Below, one piece after another: positions 1-15,700 of a DNA stretch of 64,000 bases; positions within the stretch are counted from its first letter, which is position 1; every line of letters begins with the position of its first letter. The notes under the pieces were generated by a model, which was given only the letters and a program-made list of their open reading frames with translations, had not been told where the DNA came from and searched no databases. Source of the stretch: Bifidobacterium choloepi (GTDB lineage: Bacteria; Actinomycetota; Actinomycetes; Actinomycetales; Bifidobacteriaceae); NCBI RefSeq assembly GCF_010667615.1, contig NZ_VYSG01000003.1, positions 186,001 through 250,000 of the forward strand, in the 5' to 3' direction. The translations under genes and the position numbers were made by a program.

Positions 1-1411
1 CGATCGCGTCGGCGAGCTCGCTGAAGAAGGCGGTGTCGAGGTCGCCGGTGCCGGATTCGTGGAACGCGCGGTCGCCGGATCGTCCGAATTCCGTCAGCGC
101 GACGACCTTGCCGCGGGCGCTGGCCACATCCGAGATCATCTGCAGGTCCTTGATGACGGTGGCGATCCAGGCGGACGAATCGTTCGAACTGTTGTCCGTG
201 TCGTAGTCGTCGTAGCCGAGGATGTCCACGAAGTCGTCGCCGGGGTAGGTGGCGAGGTAGTCGGTGGCGTCGCCGTTGAAGGTGCCGCCGGGGGAGTAGG
301 CGAAGAGCAGGTTGTGGACGCCTTTCACGTCGCGCAGGTAGTCGACGATGTAGCGATAGAGCTCGATGTACTCGGCATTGCTCGCGTGCGTGGCGCCCCA
401 CCAGAACCAGCTGCCGTTGTTTTCGTGCAGCGGGCGGAAGATGATCGGGATCTGGGTGCCGTCGGCGCGGACGGCGTCGTTGGCGACGGCGGCGATGCCG
501 TCGAGCATGGCGTTGAACGTGCCGGAGTAGTCGCCGCCCGGCAGGAGGTCGGCGACGACGGTGGTGGTGTCGGAGTAGTTGCCGCCAGTCGCCGGGTTGT
601 TCCAGTGAGCCGAGAGCGTGACGATCGCGCCGTCGGCGTCGGCCTGGATGATGTCGTCGGCGAGGAGCTGCGCGTTCTGCGCCGTCGTGTTGTCGGAGAC
701 GCCGGGCTTCTCGTCGCCGGTCAGCGCGAGGCCGGCGTCCCAGCCCATGACGGCCGGATACTTGCCGGTCATTTCGTAGACGTCGCCATTGGTGGCGGTG
801 CTGCTGATCGATTCGTCGATGGCGTGCTGCTGGCCGAAGCGCAGGCCGCCCTTCCCGGTCTGCTGGAGCTTGGCGAAGAGGACCTGGGTTTCCTCGGTGG
901 CGTCGGGATCCGCGGTGGTCGGGGTGGTCGTGGTGTGGGTAGTGGCGGTGGTGGTTGTGGCGAGGGCGGTGGTCGCGGCGGAGGATGCCGCGGCGGTGCC
1001 GGAAGCTTCGTCGGCGCTGGCGATGTCGGCAGTGAACGTCATGGGCACGATCATACCGATCGCCACGATGGCCGCGACGGCCAGACTTTTCGGGCTGCGG
1101 CGCGGGGTGGCGGCGATGCGATTTTCGGGGAGGCGACGCGACGCGGAGCTGACGGTGGCGCGGCCGGAACGATGGTGCGGCGTGGAGCTGGTGGTGACAT
1201 GGTTTTCTGGGAGGCGATGCAGCGTGAAGCTGGTGGTGCGATTTTTTGGACTGTGACGCAGGGCGAAGCCGGCGATGGACGGTGTCTTTGGATGACGGGG
1301 CTGGGTGGCGGAGGCGAATTGGATCGATGGCGATGATTGAGGCGCATTGTGCTGCGGTGATTGGGACGGATTTGACTGCGATGAGATGAACCGCTTCAGA
1401 TAATTTCTCAT
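1..1411 (-). CDS. GH26 endo-beta-1,4-mannanase, secreted (3' end outside window)
   Basis: Glycoside hydrolase family 26 enzymes cleave internal beta-1,4-mannosidic bonds of mannans with retention. Translating the minus strand from the ATG at 1411 gives about 470 codons, open at the window edge. The catalytic domain shows the acid/base Glu in RPLHENNGSWFWWG (positions about 400-440) and the nucleophile Glu in ALTEFGRSGD (about 80-110), as expected for GH26. A hydrophobic stretch, SLAVAAIVAIGMIVPM (about 1035-1085), followed by an Ala/Thr-rich linker, looks like a signal peptide or membrane anchor. It lies about 110 residues after the chosen start, which is unusually far. The start is chosen for an AAGGAGG sequence 12 nt upstream. 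A later start, not obvious from the sequence, would give a normal signal peptide. The C-terminal part, possibly with carbohydrate-binding or sorting domains, is not visible. A LacI-like palindrome upstream suggests sugar-controlled expression. Confidence 0.88.
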   Translation of the reverse strand, partial: MRNYLKRFISSQSNPSQSPQHNAPQSSPSIQFASATQPRHPKTPSIAGFALRHSPKNRTTSFTLHRLPENHVTTSSTPHHRSGRATVSSASRRLPENRIAATPRRSPKSLAVAAIVAIGMIVPMTFTADIASADEASGTAAASSAATTALATTTTATTHTTTTPTTADPDATEETQVLFAKLQQTGKGGLRFGQQHAIDESISSTATNGDVYEMTGKYPAVMGWDAGLALTGDEKPGVSDNTTAQNAQLLADDIIQADADGAIVTLSAHWNNPATGGNYSDTTTVVADLLPGGDYSGTFNAMLDGIAAVANDAVRADGTQIPIIFRPLHENNGSWFWWGATHASNAEYIELYRYIVDYLRDVKGVHNLLFAYSPGGTFNGDATDYLATYPGDDFVDILGYDDYDTDNSSNDSSAWIATVIKDLQMISDVASARGKVVALTEFGRSGDRAFHESGTGDLDTAFFSELADAI

Positions 1412-1587
1412 GATGCCCTTCGTCCTCCTTGAGTTCGGGCGTTCTCTCTGAAATGGCGACGAAGATCGAAAAGTCTGCTGAATTCACTGAAATTGCAATG
1501 GTTGCAAAGGTGCTGCAATATAGTGAAGTAGTATCGGCCCTCCTCAGCGAGTCCCTTCGACTCCGTCGTCATTTGCGACGGTAATCG

Positions 1588-1601
1588 CTTAAACGCTTAA
1601 G
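1588..1601. promoter_or_regulatory. LacI-family operator candidate upstream of the mannanase
   Basis: CTTAA-ACGC-TTAAG is an inverted repeat with a central CG and overlaps a direct repeat of CGCTTAA. This is the general form of LacI-family sugar operators in bifidobacteria. It lies about 180 bp upstream of the mannanase start. The regulator is not in the window, so the assignment is inference from the motif and the gene it faces. Confidence 0.4.
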
Positions 1602-1695
1602 TTCAAATCGGGGTCAGGATGTGGGTGGAAAGGCCAAAATGAGGATCATGTGGAGTTGAGACGAGGTCGTTTTGGAGCTCATACACGACTCAACA

Positions 1696-1838
1696 TCGCA
1701 CGATTTGAAAGGGCATTTGAAAAGTGCGAAGTTTCCAGCAGGCCGGGAATGGAAAGAATGGCGGAATTTCGCCATTTGCATTTTGAGGGTGGACAAGAAA
1801 CCTCGCACTTTCCAAATGGCCATGCGAATCGTGCGAGG
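1696..1838. repeat. Paired TCGCAC/GTGCGA hairpin element, copy 1
   Basis: Two imperfect palindromes bounded by TCGCAC and GTGCGA occupy 1696-1729 (34 nt) and 1801-1838 (38 nt; arms CCTCGCAC/GTGCGAGG). The same pair, again 34 nt then 38 nt and in the same order, recurs at 4146-4277. The 34-nt members of the two copies align over nearly their full length, including the shared loop word GGGCATTTG. The element looks like a dispersed composite repeat rather than a terminator, because here it sits upstream of mutY. Confidence 0.6.
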
Positions 1839-1885
1839 TCAGCTCCCATACTCACCCTACAATTGGCCGAATGAACGAGGTGAAC

Positions 1886-3070
1886 ATGGCCAGCAAGGGG
1901 AAAAATGCGCGCAAGACGCCAGTGTTGAGCGCCGAGGAGCGCGAGGCGGCGCTGGCGGAACGGCCGGCGGTGCAGCGCAGGCTGTTTGCGTGGTGGGACG
2001 TGGCGGCCCGCGACTTGCCGTGGCGGGATCTCGGCGAACCGGACGGCGAGCCGACGACGCCGTGGGGCGTGCTCGTTTCCGAGGTCATGAGCCAGCAGAC
2101 GCAGATGAGCCGCGTCGTGCCGTACTGGCTCGCGTGGATGGAACGCTGGCCGGACGCGGCGGCGCTCGCGGCCGCGCCGAAGGCCGACGTCATCGAGATG
2201 TGGGGCCGGCTCGGCTACCCGCGCCGCGCGCTACGGCTGCAGGAATGCGCCAGGGTGGTCACCGACGACTACGGCGACCGCCTGCCCAACTCCTACGACG
2301 AGCTCGTCGGCCTGCCAGGAATCGGCGACTACACGGCGAGCGCCGTCATCAGCTTCGCCTTCCACGGCCGCATCGCCGTCATCGACACGAATATCCGCCG
2401 CGTCCTGAGCCGCCTGTTTCTCGGCAAGGAATCGCTCGGCGGCTCGACAACTCCCGTCGAGCGGTCCCTCGCCGAACTGCTGCTGCCGGAGGATGGGGGC
2501 GGTTCGCGCAATTCTTCCGTCGGCGGGCAAACCGGAATTTCGGTGAGGGAAGACGACCGGTGGCATTCCGCGAAGGATGGCCAATCCGGCTCGTCGACTG
2601 CCGCCGAGGATTCCGCAACGGATGGGCGTGTGAATCCCTCGACCCGCTGGAACCAGACGGTGATGGAACTCGGCGCGCTGGTCTGCACGGCGAAGAATCC
2701 CGACTGCGAGCACTGCCCGGTTGCCGACTGCTGCCGGTTCCTCGCGGCCGGCCGGCCCGGACTGGGGGAACGTCGCACGCGTCCGCGCCAGCGCTTCGAA
2801 GGCACGGATCGACAGGCGCGCGGCAAGATCCTGCAAGCGTTGCGCAATGCCGTCGGCGGCTCGGATGCGGCAACCGCGGCGGGAGACCCGGACTTGGCGG
2901 CTGCGGCAGGTGCCACGGACTCGGCAACCGAGGCCGGCGGCGTGGTTTCCTATGCCACGTTTGTCGAGCTGGTACCGGATGGGTCCCAGCTCGACCGCTG
3001 CCTCGCCAGCCTCGACGACGACGGCCTGATCGAGCTCCTCCCCGGCAAGAGCGCCCGCCTGCCGCAGTGA
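1886..3070 (+). CDS. mutY: A/G-specific adenine DNA glycosylase MutY
   Basis: MutY removes adenine mispaired with 8-oxoguanine in the base-excision pathway. From the ATG at 1886 (394 residues) the protein shows the catalytic Glu in SEVMSQQTQ (E66), the helix-hairpin-helix LPGIGDYTASA (about 143-153), the catalytic Asp in VIDTNIRRVL (D167), and a 4Fe-4S site C-x6-C-x2-C-x5-C (C267, C274, C277, C283). The start at 1886 is preferred because GAGG lies 5 nt upstream; an in-frame ATG at 1871 has no ribosome-binding site. A Gly/Ser/Asp-rich insertion of about 60 residues (about 187-250) separates the HhH core from the iron-sulfur loop. After the cluster there is only a short tail, so the usual C-terminal 8-oxoG recognition domain is reduced or absent. 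A family-D hairpin follows the gene. Confidence 0.93.
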   Translation: MASKGKNARKTPVLSAEEREAALAERPAVQRRLFAWWDVAARDLPWRDLGEPDGEPTTPWGVLVSEVMSQQTQMSRVVPYWLAWMERWPDAAALAAAPKADVIEMWGRLGYPRRALRLQECARVVTDDYGDRLPNSYDELVGLPGIGDYTASAVISFAFHGRIAVIDTNIRRVLSRLFLGKESLGGSTTPVERSLAELLLPEDGGGSRNSSVGGQTGISVREDDRWHSAKDGQSGSSTAAEDSATDGRVNPSTRWNQTVMELGALVCTAKNPDCEHCPVADCCRFLAAGRPGLGERRTRPRQRFEGTDRQARGKILQALRNAVGGSDAATAAGDPDLAAAAGATDSATEAGGVVSYATFVELVPDGSQLDRCLASLDDDGLIELLPGKSARLPQ

Positions 3071-3113
3071 GCGTTGACGGCATTCGGCCGCTCGCCGATG
3101 GGCCTGTGTTGCT

Positions 3114-3153
3114 GGATGTCAACCCGAGTCCGGATCCCGGGTTTGTGACATCC
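3114..3153. repeat. Family-D hairpin (GATGTCRCGAACCCG type), copy 1
   Basis: GGATGTCA and TGACATCC form the outer arms, and ACCCG/CGGGT the inner part of an imperfect stem. The element lies 44 nt after the mutY stop. Six more copies with related arms occur at 26276, 34366, 35297, 40990, 42723 and 46295. It could end mutY transcription, but there is no clear T-run. Confidence 0.65.
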
Positions 3154-3302
3154 GGCAAAACAGCTCGCCGTGTTGGGGGGGGGCTTCCGCTGGATGGTTT
3201 TCCACTGGACACTTTTCTGTTGAACGCCTTTCCGCTGGACTGTCGTGGCGGGGAGTTGTGCGGCGCATGGAAGAATCGGTCGACTGATTTACACTGGTGA
3301 GC

Positions 3303-4136
3303 ATGGCGAACAGCAGCAACGGCAGGGGCTCCCGGAAGAACGGCGACGGGCGGCGGACGAACGACGCCCGCGGGACGGCGCGGAAGCCGGCGGCGCGGCC
3401 GTCCGGCAATGCTTCCGGCCGCGGCGCCGGCAAGATGTCCGGCAAGTCGGCGGCCCGGACTGCAGGCAGGAATGCCGGCAAGCCGGCCGGGGCCGGCGGC
3501 CGGGCGCCGGGCAAGGTGCGGCCGAAGAAGATGTCGAAGGAGAAGCGGGCGATGTACCGGCGGCGCAGGGCCGTCGTCGGGATCGGTGTCGTCGTCGTGC
3601 TCGTCGTGGCTGTGCTGTGCATTTACTCGTTGATCCGCGGGGCGTTCGCAATGCACGAGATCGCGTCGTCGGCGAGCGCGTACTCCATTTCGCGCGAATC
3701 GTCGGCGCCGAGCCCGAGCGCGACGAGCAACGTGCCGGACTGCTCGTCGAGCGACGTGCAGCTCAAGCTGTCCGCCGACAAGACGACGGTCGCCGTCGGC
3801 GGCACCGTCACGTTCACGGCGGAAATCGACTTCACCGGCAAGGAGACGGGTGGCTGCTTCGTTGACGGCGCGGACGATTCGCGCGTGCTCGTCATCAAGT
3901 CCGGCAACGACACCATTTACCGGTCGGACGCGTGCCAGGCGACGTACCGGCCGCTGCTGATGTTCAAGGATCAGGTCGATTCGCAGACGATGACGTGGAA
4001 CACGAACTCGACCGGCGACACCTGCGTGGACGATTCGACCCTCCCGCACGTCAGCGCCGGCACCTATCAGGCCCAATTGACCCTCGTCGACAGTCCGGAT
4101 GTCACCAGCAACACGGTCACGATCAGCGTGGAATAG
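3303..4136 (+). CDS. Membrane-anchored protein with extracellular beta-rich domain, function unknown
   Basis: I do not recognise a named family. The 277-residue protein has a basic, Gly/Ala/Lys-rich cytoplasmic segment (residues 1 to about 90), one transmembrane helix (VVGIGVVVVLVVAVLCIYSL, about 93-115), and an outside domain of about 150 residues with Ig-like strand patterns (for example SADKTTVAVGGTVTFTAEI). It also has Cys residues spaced as if for disulfides (GGCFVD, DACQAT, DTCVDD). The end, SNTVTISVE, resembles the last strand of an Ig-like fold. I chose the ATG at 3303; a GTG two codons earlier is also possible. It stands alone between mutY and rpoB. It could be a cell-envelope sensor or anchor, but that is a guess. 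Confidence 0.75.
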   Translation: MANSSNGRGSRKNGDGRRTNDARGTARKPAARPSGNASGRGAGKMSGKSAARTAGRNAGKPAGAGGRAPGKVRPKKMSKEKRAMYRRRRAVVGIGVVVVLVVAVLCIYSLIRGAFAMHEIASSASAYSISRESSAPSPSATSNVPDCSSSDVQLKLSADKTTVAVGGTVTFTAEIDFTGKETGGCFVDGADDSRVLVIKSGNDTIYRSDACQATYRPLLMFKDQVDSQTMTWNTNSTGDTCVDDSTLPHVSAGTYQAQLTLVDSPDVTSNTVTISVE

Positions 4137-4145
4137 GGGGAGCCG

Positions 4146-4277
4146 TCGCACTTTCCAGAGGGGCATTTGGAAGGTGCGAAGGTTTCAGGCGCGCCAAAAG
4201 CCGGTAAAGGGTTTCCTCGGGTGAAAAATATCCGGGTGACTTCGCACTTTTGGAATGACGCTCCGGAAAGTGCGAAG
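4146..4277. repeat. Paired TCGCAC/GTGCGA hairpin element, copy 2
   Basis: Palindromes at 4146-4179 (34 nt) and 4240-4277 (38 nt; arms CTTCGCACTTT/AAAGTGCGAAG) repeat the pair seen at 1696-1838. This copy starts 10 nt after the stop of the upstream membrane protein and ends about 60 bp before the rpoB -35 box. It may end upstream transcription or insulate the rpoB promoter. Confidence 0.65.
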
Positions 4278-4334
4278 TGGGCCCCGGGAAAATCGGTCCG
4301 GGGCCCGGATGGTGGGCGCGACGCGCCGAAATAC

Positions 4335-4362
4335 TTGACGTGTTGAAAAAGTCAGGTATAGT
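4335..4362 (+). promoter_or_regulatory. rpoB promoter (-35 TTGACG, 16-bp spacer, -10 TATAGT)
   Basis: TTGACG at 4335-4340 and TATAGT at 4357-4362 are separated by 16 bp, close to the consensus for the primary actinobacterial sigma factor. Transcription would begin near 4370, leaving a leader of about 140 nt before rpoB. Confidence 0.75.
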
Positions 4363-4509
4363 GTCTAGACTTTTGTCTTTGCGTATACGCATGTCATATA
4401 GCGGGCATGCCGACCGGAAGGAAGCGCCCGCAGACCGGCATATGGCGGCCGGCCACGCGCTTCTCAAGGACTGATAGACATCAACCTAGAGAGCGATAAG
4501 GAACGTCCA
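4363..4509 (+). other. rpoB 5' leader
   Basis: This is the expected untranslated leader. It contains a GC-rich inverted repeat (GCGGGC near 4400 with GCCCGC near 4430) and further GGCCGGCC self-complementary sequence before the AAGGA ribosome-binding site. I recognise no known riboswitch or ribosomal-protein leader. Attenuation through the stem is possible. Confidence 0.4.
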
Positions 4510-8076
<3,567 letters not shown>

Positions 8077-8088
8077 GTGAACATTGGT

Positions 8089-8130
8089 GGAGGAATCGTT
8101 CAAATTTTCAAAGAATTGAACGATTCCTCC
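8089..8130. repeat. Perfect 15-bp hairpin between rpoB and rpoC (GATTC family, copy 1)
   Basis: GGAGGAATCGTTCAA (8089-8103) pairs perfectly with TTGAACGATTCCTCC (8116-8130) around a 12-nt A-rich loop. It starts 12 nt after the rpoB stop and ends 46 nt before the rpoC start. There is no T-run after it, so full termination is unlikely. A role in partial attenuation or RNA processing between the subunits is inference. Similar GATTC hairpins lie at 29717, 38550 and 59803. Confidence 0.8.
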
Positions 8131-8176
8131 GGCCGGAACTGTAGCGAAATTCGAAACTTAACAGACAGGAACAATA

Positions 8177-12225
<4,049 letters not shown>

Positions 12226-12232
<7 letters not shown>

Positions 12233-12268
12233 TCCGGTACGTCTGATCCGGTACGTCTGAGCCGGTAG
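12226..12268. repeat. Short direct repeats across the rpoC stop codon
   Basis: CGTCTGATCCGGTA occurs at 12226 and 12241 and, with one change (CGTCTGAGCCGGTA), at 12255. The first copy contains the rpoC stop codon, so the others look like slippage copies of the gene end. Confidence 0.7.
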
Positions 12269-12296
12269 CCGCGTAGTCGGCTGGCAGATACGACAA

Positions 12297-12337
12297 GGTG
12301 CCACGGGCCTGTTCTTCGGAACAGGTTCGTGGCACCT
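12297..12337 (+). terminator. Terminator of the rpoB-rpoC operon
   Basis: GGTGCCACG pairs with CGTGGCACC, and the inner CCTGTTC pairs with GAACAGG around a TTCG tetraloop, followed by TTTCGTCTT. This is a very stable intrinsic-terminator structure 64 nt after the rpoC stop. Confidence 0.85.
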
Positions 12338-12389
12338 TTCGTCTTGGATGGTCCGCTTGCATCTGGATAGTCCGTTCGCCGCCCAGGTC

Positions 12390-12624
12390 GCGTGAGGCGA
12401 TTGCCACTTCGGAATTGATGTTGACGATTCGCCCACGCCAGGCAGCTGCTTTCGTGGGGCAATTGACACGGAGGAATCGTTCCTGTCAATGAATCCACGC
12501 AAGGAAGCCGAAAGCGTGAGATGACTGCCAAAACGGGAGCGTCGATGGCGGCTGCCTCACGCTGGCGGCTTGTTGGCGTGAGACAACCGCCAGTTTCCGC
12601 CACGATTCGTCCATTCGCCCACGC
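12390..12624. repeat. Phased palindrome array B1: four 49-nt units every 62 bp
   Basis: Units occupy 12390-12438, 12452-12500, 12514-12562 and 12576-12624. Starts are exactly 62 bp apart and the three spacers are exactly 13 nt. The arms follow GCGTGAGRCANYTGYCA on the left and TGGCRGYTGYCTCACGC on the right; the third unit is the clearest, and the first, second and fourth are degenerate. The array fills the gap between the rpoC terminator and adnA. The 62-bp step is not a multiple of three, so the array is not a coding repeat. The same family forms an array at 22428-22600, on the other side of adnAB. Confidence 0.85.
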
Positions 12625-12710
12625 TATGGGGCCCAAAGGCGCCTGTATTGGTTTGCGTCGGGGCTTCGCAACGGTAGGCTGGGGGACAGATTCTCACGGA
12701 AGGGGCCGGC

Positions 12711-15700
12711 ATGGAGCGGACGACGACGGAGCGGCCGGAGGCGGCACGGGCGACGGAACAGACGACGGTGCTGGTGACGGGGGCGCCGTGCAGCGGGAAG
12801 ACCGAGGCGGCGTACCGGCTCATGCTCGGGGAGATCGGCAGGCACGGCGAGAGCCGCGTCGTCATGTGCGTGCCGGACCGGCAGACGGCCGACCGGCTGT
12901 CCGACCGGCTGATCCGCGACCTCCACGTCGTCTCGCAGGCGCGACCGGTCACCACGCTCAACGCGCTCGCGTTCCGCATCGTCACCGACTACGGCAAGGC
13001 GACCGGCAAGCCGCTGCCGCGCCTGCTCAACGGCGCCGAGCAGGACGCGATGCTGCGCCGCGTGCTTGCGACGCACGTCGCCGAGGCCGAGCGCGGCGAG
13101 GCCGGCGACTGCGCGACGTGCCGGCTGCTGGCCGACTACTTCGCGTCGGCCGACTGGAGCCGCATCGTCCTCGACGGCAGTGTCTCCGGCGCGGCCGCCG
13201 GTTCCGCGAGCGGCGCCGGTGCCGCCGTCGGAGCCGCCGGGATGGCCGGAACGCCGGTGGCCACCGGCGAGTCGTCGCATGTTCGCGACACGGCGTCGAT
13301 GTTCGTCGCCGGCATCAGCGACATGTTCGTCGACCAGTTGCGCGACATGCTCGCGCGCATCGACGAGACGTCGGGCGGCGACGGGCTCGACGAGGACGCG
13401 TTCCTCGCCGCCGTCGGCAACCAGGGCCTGCGCGGCGACCGGCTGCGCATCCAGTGGCGGCTCGCGTTCGCGCTGCGCCGCGAATACCTCGCCGCCGTGC
13501 GCCGCCGCTACCCGCACGAGTACCGGCTCGACGCGTCGCAGCTGCTCGCGCAGGGCGCGCACCTCGTGCGCATGCTCGCCGCCGGCGGCGACGGCACCGG
13601 CAAGGACTCCGCCGGTGCCGCGCCGTCCGGCTCGGCCGCCGGTTCCGCCATTGGCGGCACCGCTGACGGCACCATCGCCAGCGTGCTGCCGAAGGCCGTC
13701 ATCGTCGACGACTTCCAGGACGTCACGCTGGCCGGCCTCGCGTTCCTCGAGGCGCTCGCCGACGCCGGCGTCGAGCTCGCGCTCGCCGGCAATCCGGACG
13801 AGTCGGTCCAGACATTCCGCGGCTCGTACCCCGACTTCCTGTTCCGCGAGGCGCGTCGCCGCCTGCGCGCCGAGCCGCTGCGGCTGCCGTACCGGCCGCT
13901 CGTCGACGGCAGCATCGGGAACGATTCGTCCGCCGAAACCACGGCCGAGACCACGGGCAACGCCGACGCCGCGGGAATCGTGCCAGACAATGCAGATGCC
14001 GACCGCACGCTGCTCATCGACGACCTGAAGGAGCAGGTGCGGCAGATGGAGGCGGCCGAGCGCGAGGGGTCGGCGGACGTGCTGCCGGAGGAGGAGCACG
14101 AGCCGACGATGCTCGAGACGGTCGCGGCGCGCGTCAGCCTGTCGATCGCGGCGCAGGAGCCGACCGACGTCGCGATGCCGAACCGGCCCGGCAAGATGCC
14201 GGCGTTCCCCGGCAGCTATCCGATCGCGCGGCTTGCCGACGACGATCCGCGCCGGCGCGACGGCACCGTGCGGGCGGCGCTCTACCGGTCGTCGCGCGAG
14301 CAGCTCGACGACATCGTCTGGCAGTGCAAGACGCTGCATCTCGACCCGGCGACGGCGACGCCGTGGAACGACATGGCCGTCGTCATGCACGACAACGCGG
14401 CCATTCGCGAGCTCGGCGAGCGGCTGCGGCGCGACGGCGTACCGGTGCGCTACTCGTCGGTCACGCAGCCGCTCGCCGACGAGCCGTTCGTCCGCGCGCT
14501 GTTCGCGCTGATCGAGCTCGCCGAGCTGCGCAACGACGGGCTGGCGAGCCGGCTGGGTTCCCCGGCAATGAAGAACGATTCTTCCGACGAAGGTGGTGCG
14601 CGGACTGCCGGCGCTGCCGTCCACCGCGGCATGACGATGCGGCAGCTCGCGAAATACGTGCGCACGCGCGTGCAGGCGATCGCCGAGAGCCCGCTTGTCG
14701 CCGCCGGCGCGACGAGGCATGCCGCCGGCGCGCCGCTGCGACCCGAGACGATCGACACGACGATGCGGTCCCTCGAGGCGCTGGCGTCGCTGGTCGCCGG
14801 CAACGAGCAGGCGACAGAGGCGGCCGGGACGACTGCCGAAGGAGCGCTCGTGCCGAAGCTCATCGGCGAATGGGACGACCTGAAGGCGACGCTGGCCGGC
14901 GACGAGGCCGACGCGGGCAACGACGGCGCGACCGTGACCGTCGACGAGTCATTGATCGACTCCGAAGCGGGGGAGAACGACCTGCCGTTCGGCCGCGACG
15001 CGATGCTGCTGATGCTCGCCGCAGGCGACGGCGCCATGACGGCCGACGGTACAGCCGACAGTGCAAGTGCAGCCGGCAGTGCCGCGGGCGGTGCAGCCGA
15101 CACTCCGGAAAGCGACGTGCTCGCGGCGATCGAGGCGGTCGTCGGGTCGCGGTCGGCGGCGTCGCAGGCGGACGCCTACGCGCACCTGTGGAAGCTGGTC
15201 GGCGACGTCGCCGGCGAACTGCGCCGGCTCGACGATCCGGCGCCGCAGTATGCGCTGTTCGCGGCGTGGCAGGCGGCCGGTGTCGCCGAACGCTGGCAGG
15301 AGGAGGCGCTGTTCAACACGCCGGCGGGTCGCGCGGCGAACGACCGGCTCGACGTCGCGATGCGGCTGTTCGCCTACGCCGAGGGCGCCGCCGGCACGCC
15401 CGACGTCGACACGTTCATCGAGCAGGTGCGCCAGCTCAACATCCAGGCCGACTCGCTCGCGAAGACGGCGCCGGTCGACCAGGCCGTCACGCTGACGACG
15501 CCGGCCGGCGCCGCCGGCCGCCACTGGCCGGTCGTCTGGCTGCCCGGCGTGCAGCAGGGCACGTGGCCGAACCTCGCCACGCGCAACACGATGTTCGGCG
15601 GCGAGGACCTCGTCGACATCCGTCTCTACGGCACGCTCGACAGCGGCCGCGAAGTCGCGACCGGCCTGAAGGACCTCGCGCTGCGCAAGACGCTCGCCGA

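Larger units (their letters stand above)
1412..1885. other. Intergenic region between the GH26 gene and mutY
   Basis: This divergent spacer is richer in A+T than its surroundings and must hold the promoters of the minus-strand mannanase and of mutY. It contains two TTGCAA words at 1493-1498 and 1502-1507, a LacI-type palindrome at 1588-1601 and a paired hairpin element at 1696-1838. The short open frames across 1614-1874 follow the hairpins and have no coding character. Confidence 0.6.

Noticed and set aside
1614..1874. Small genes of 60-75 codons before mutY
   Set aside because: They lie over paired hairpins, lack binding sites, and both strands are open equally.
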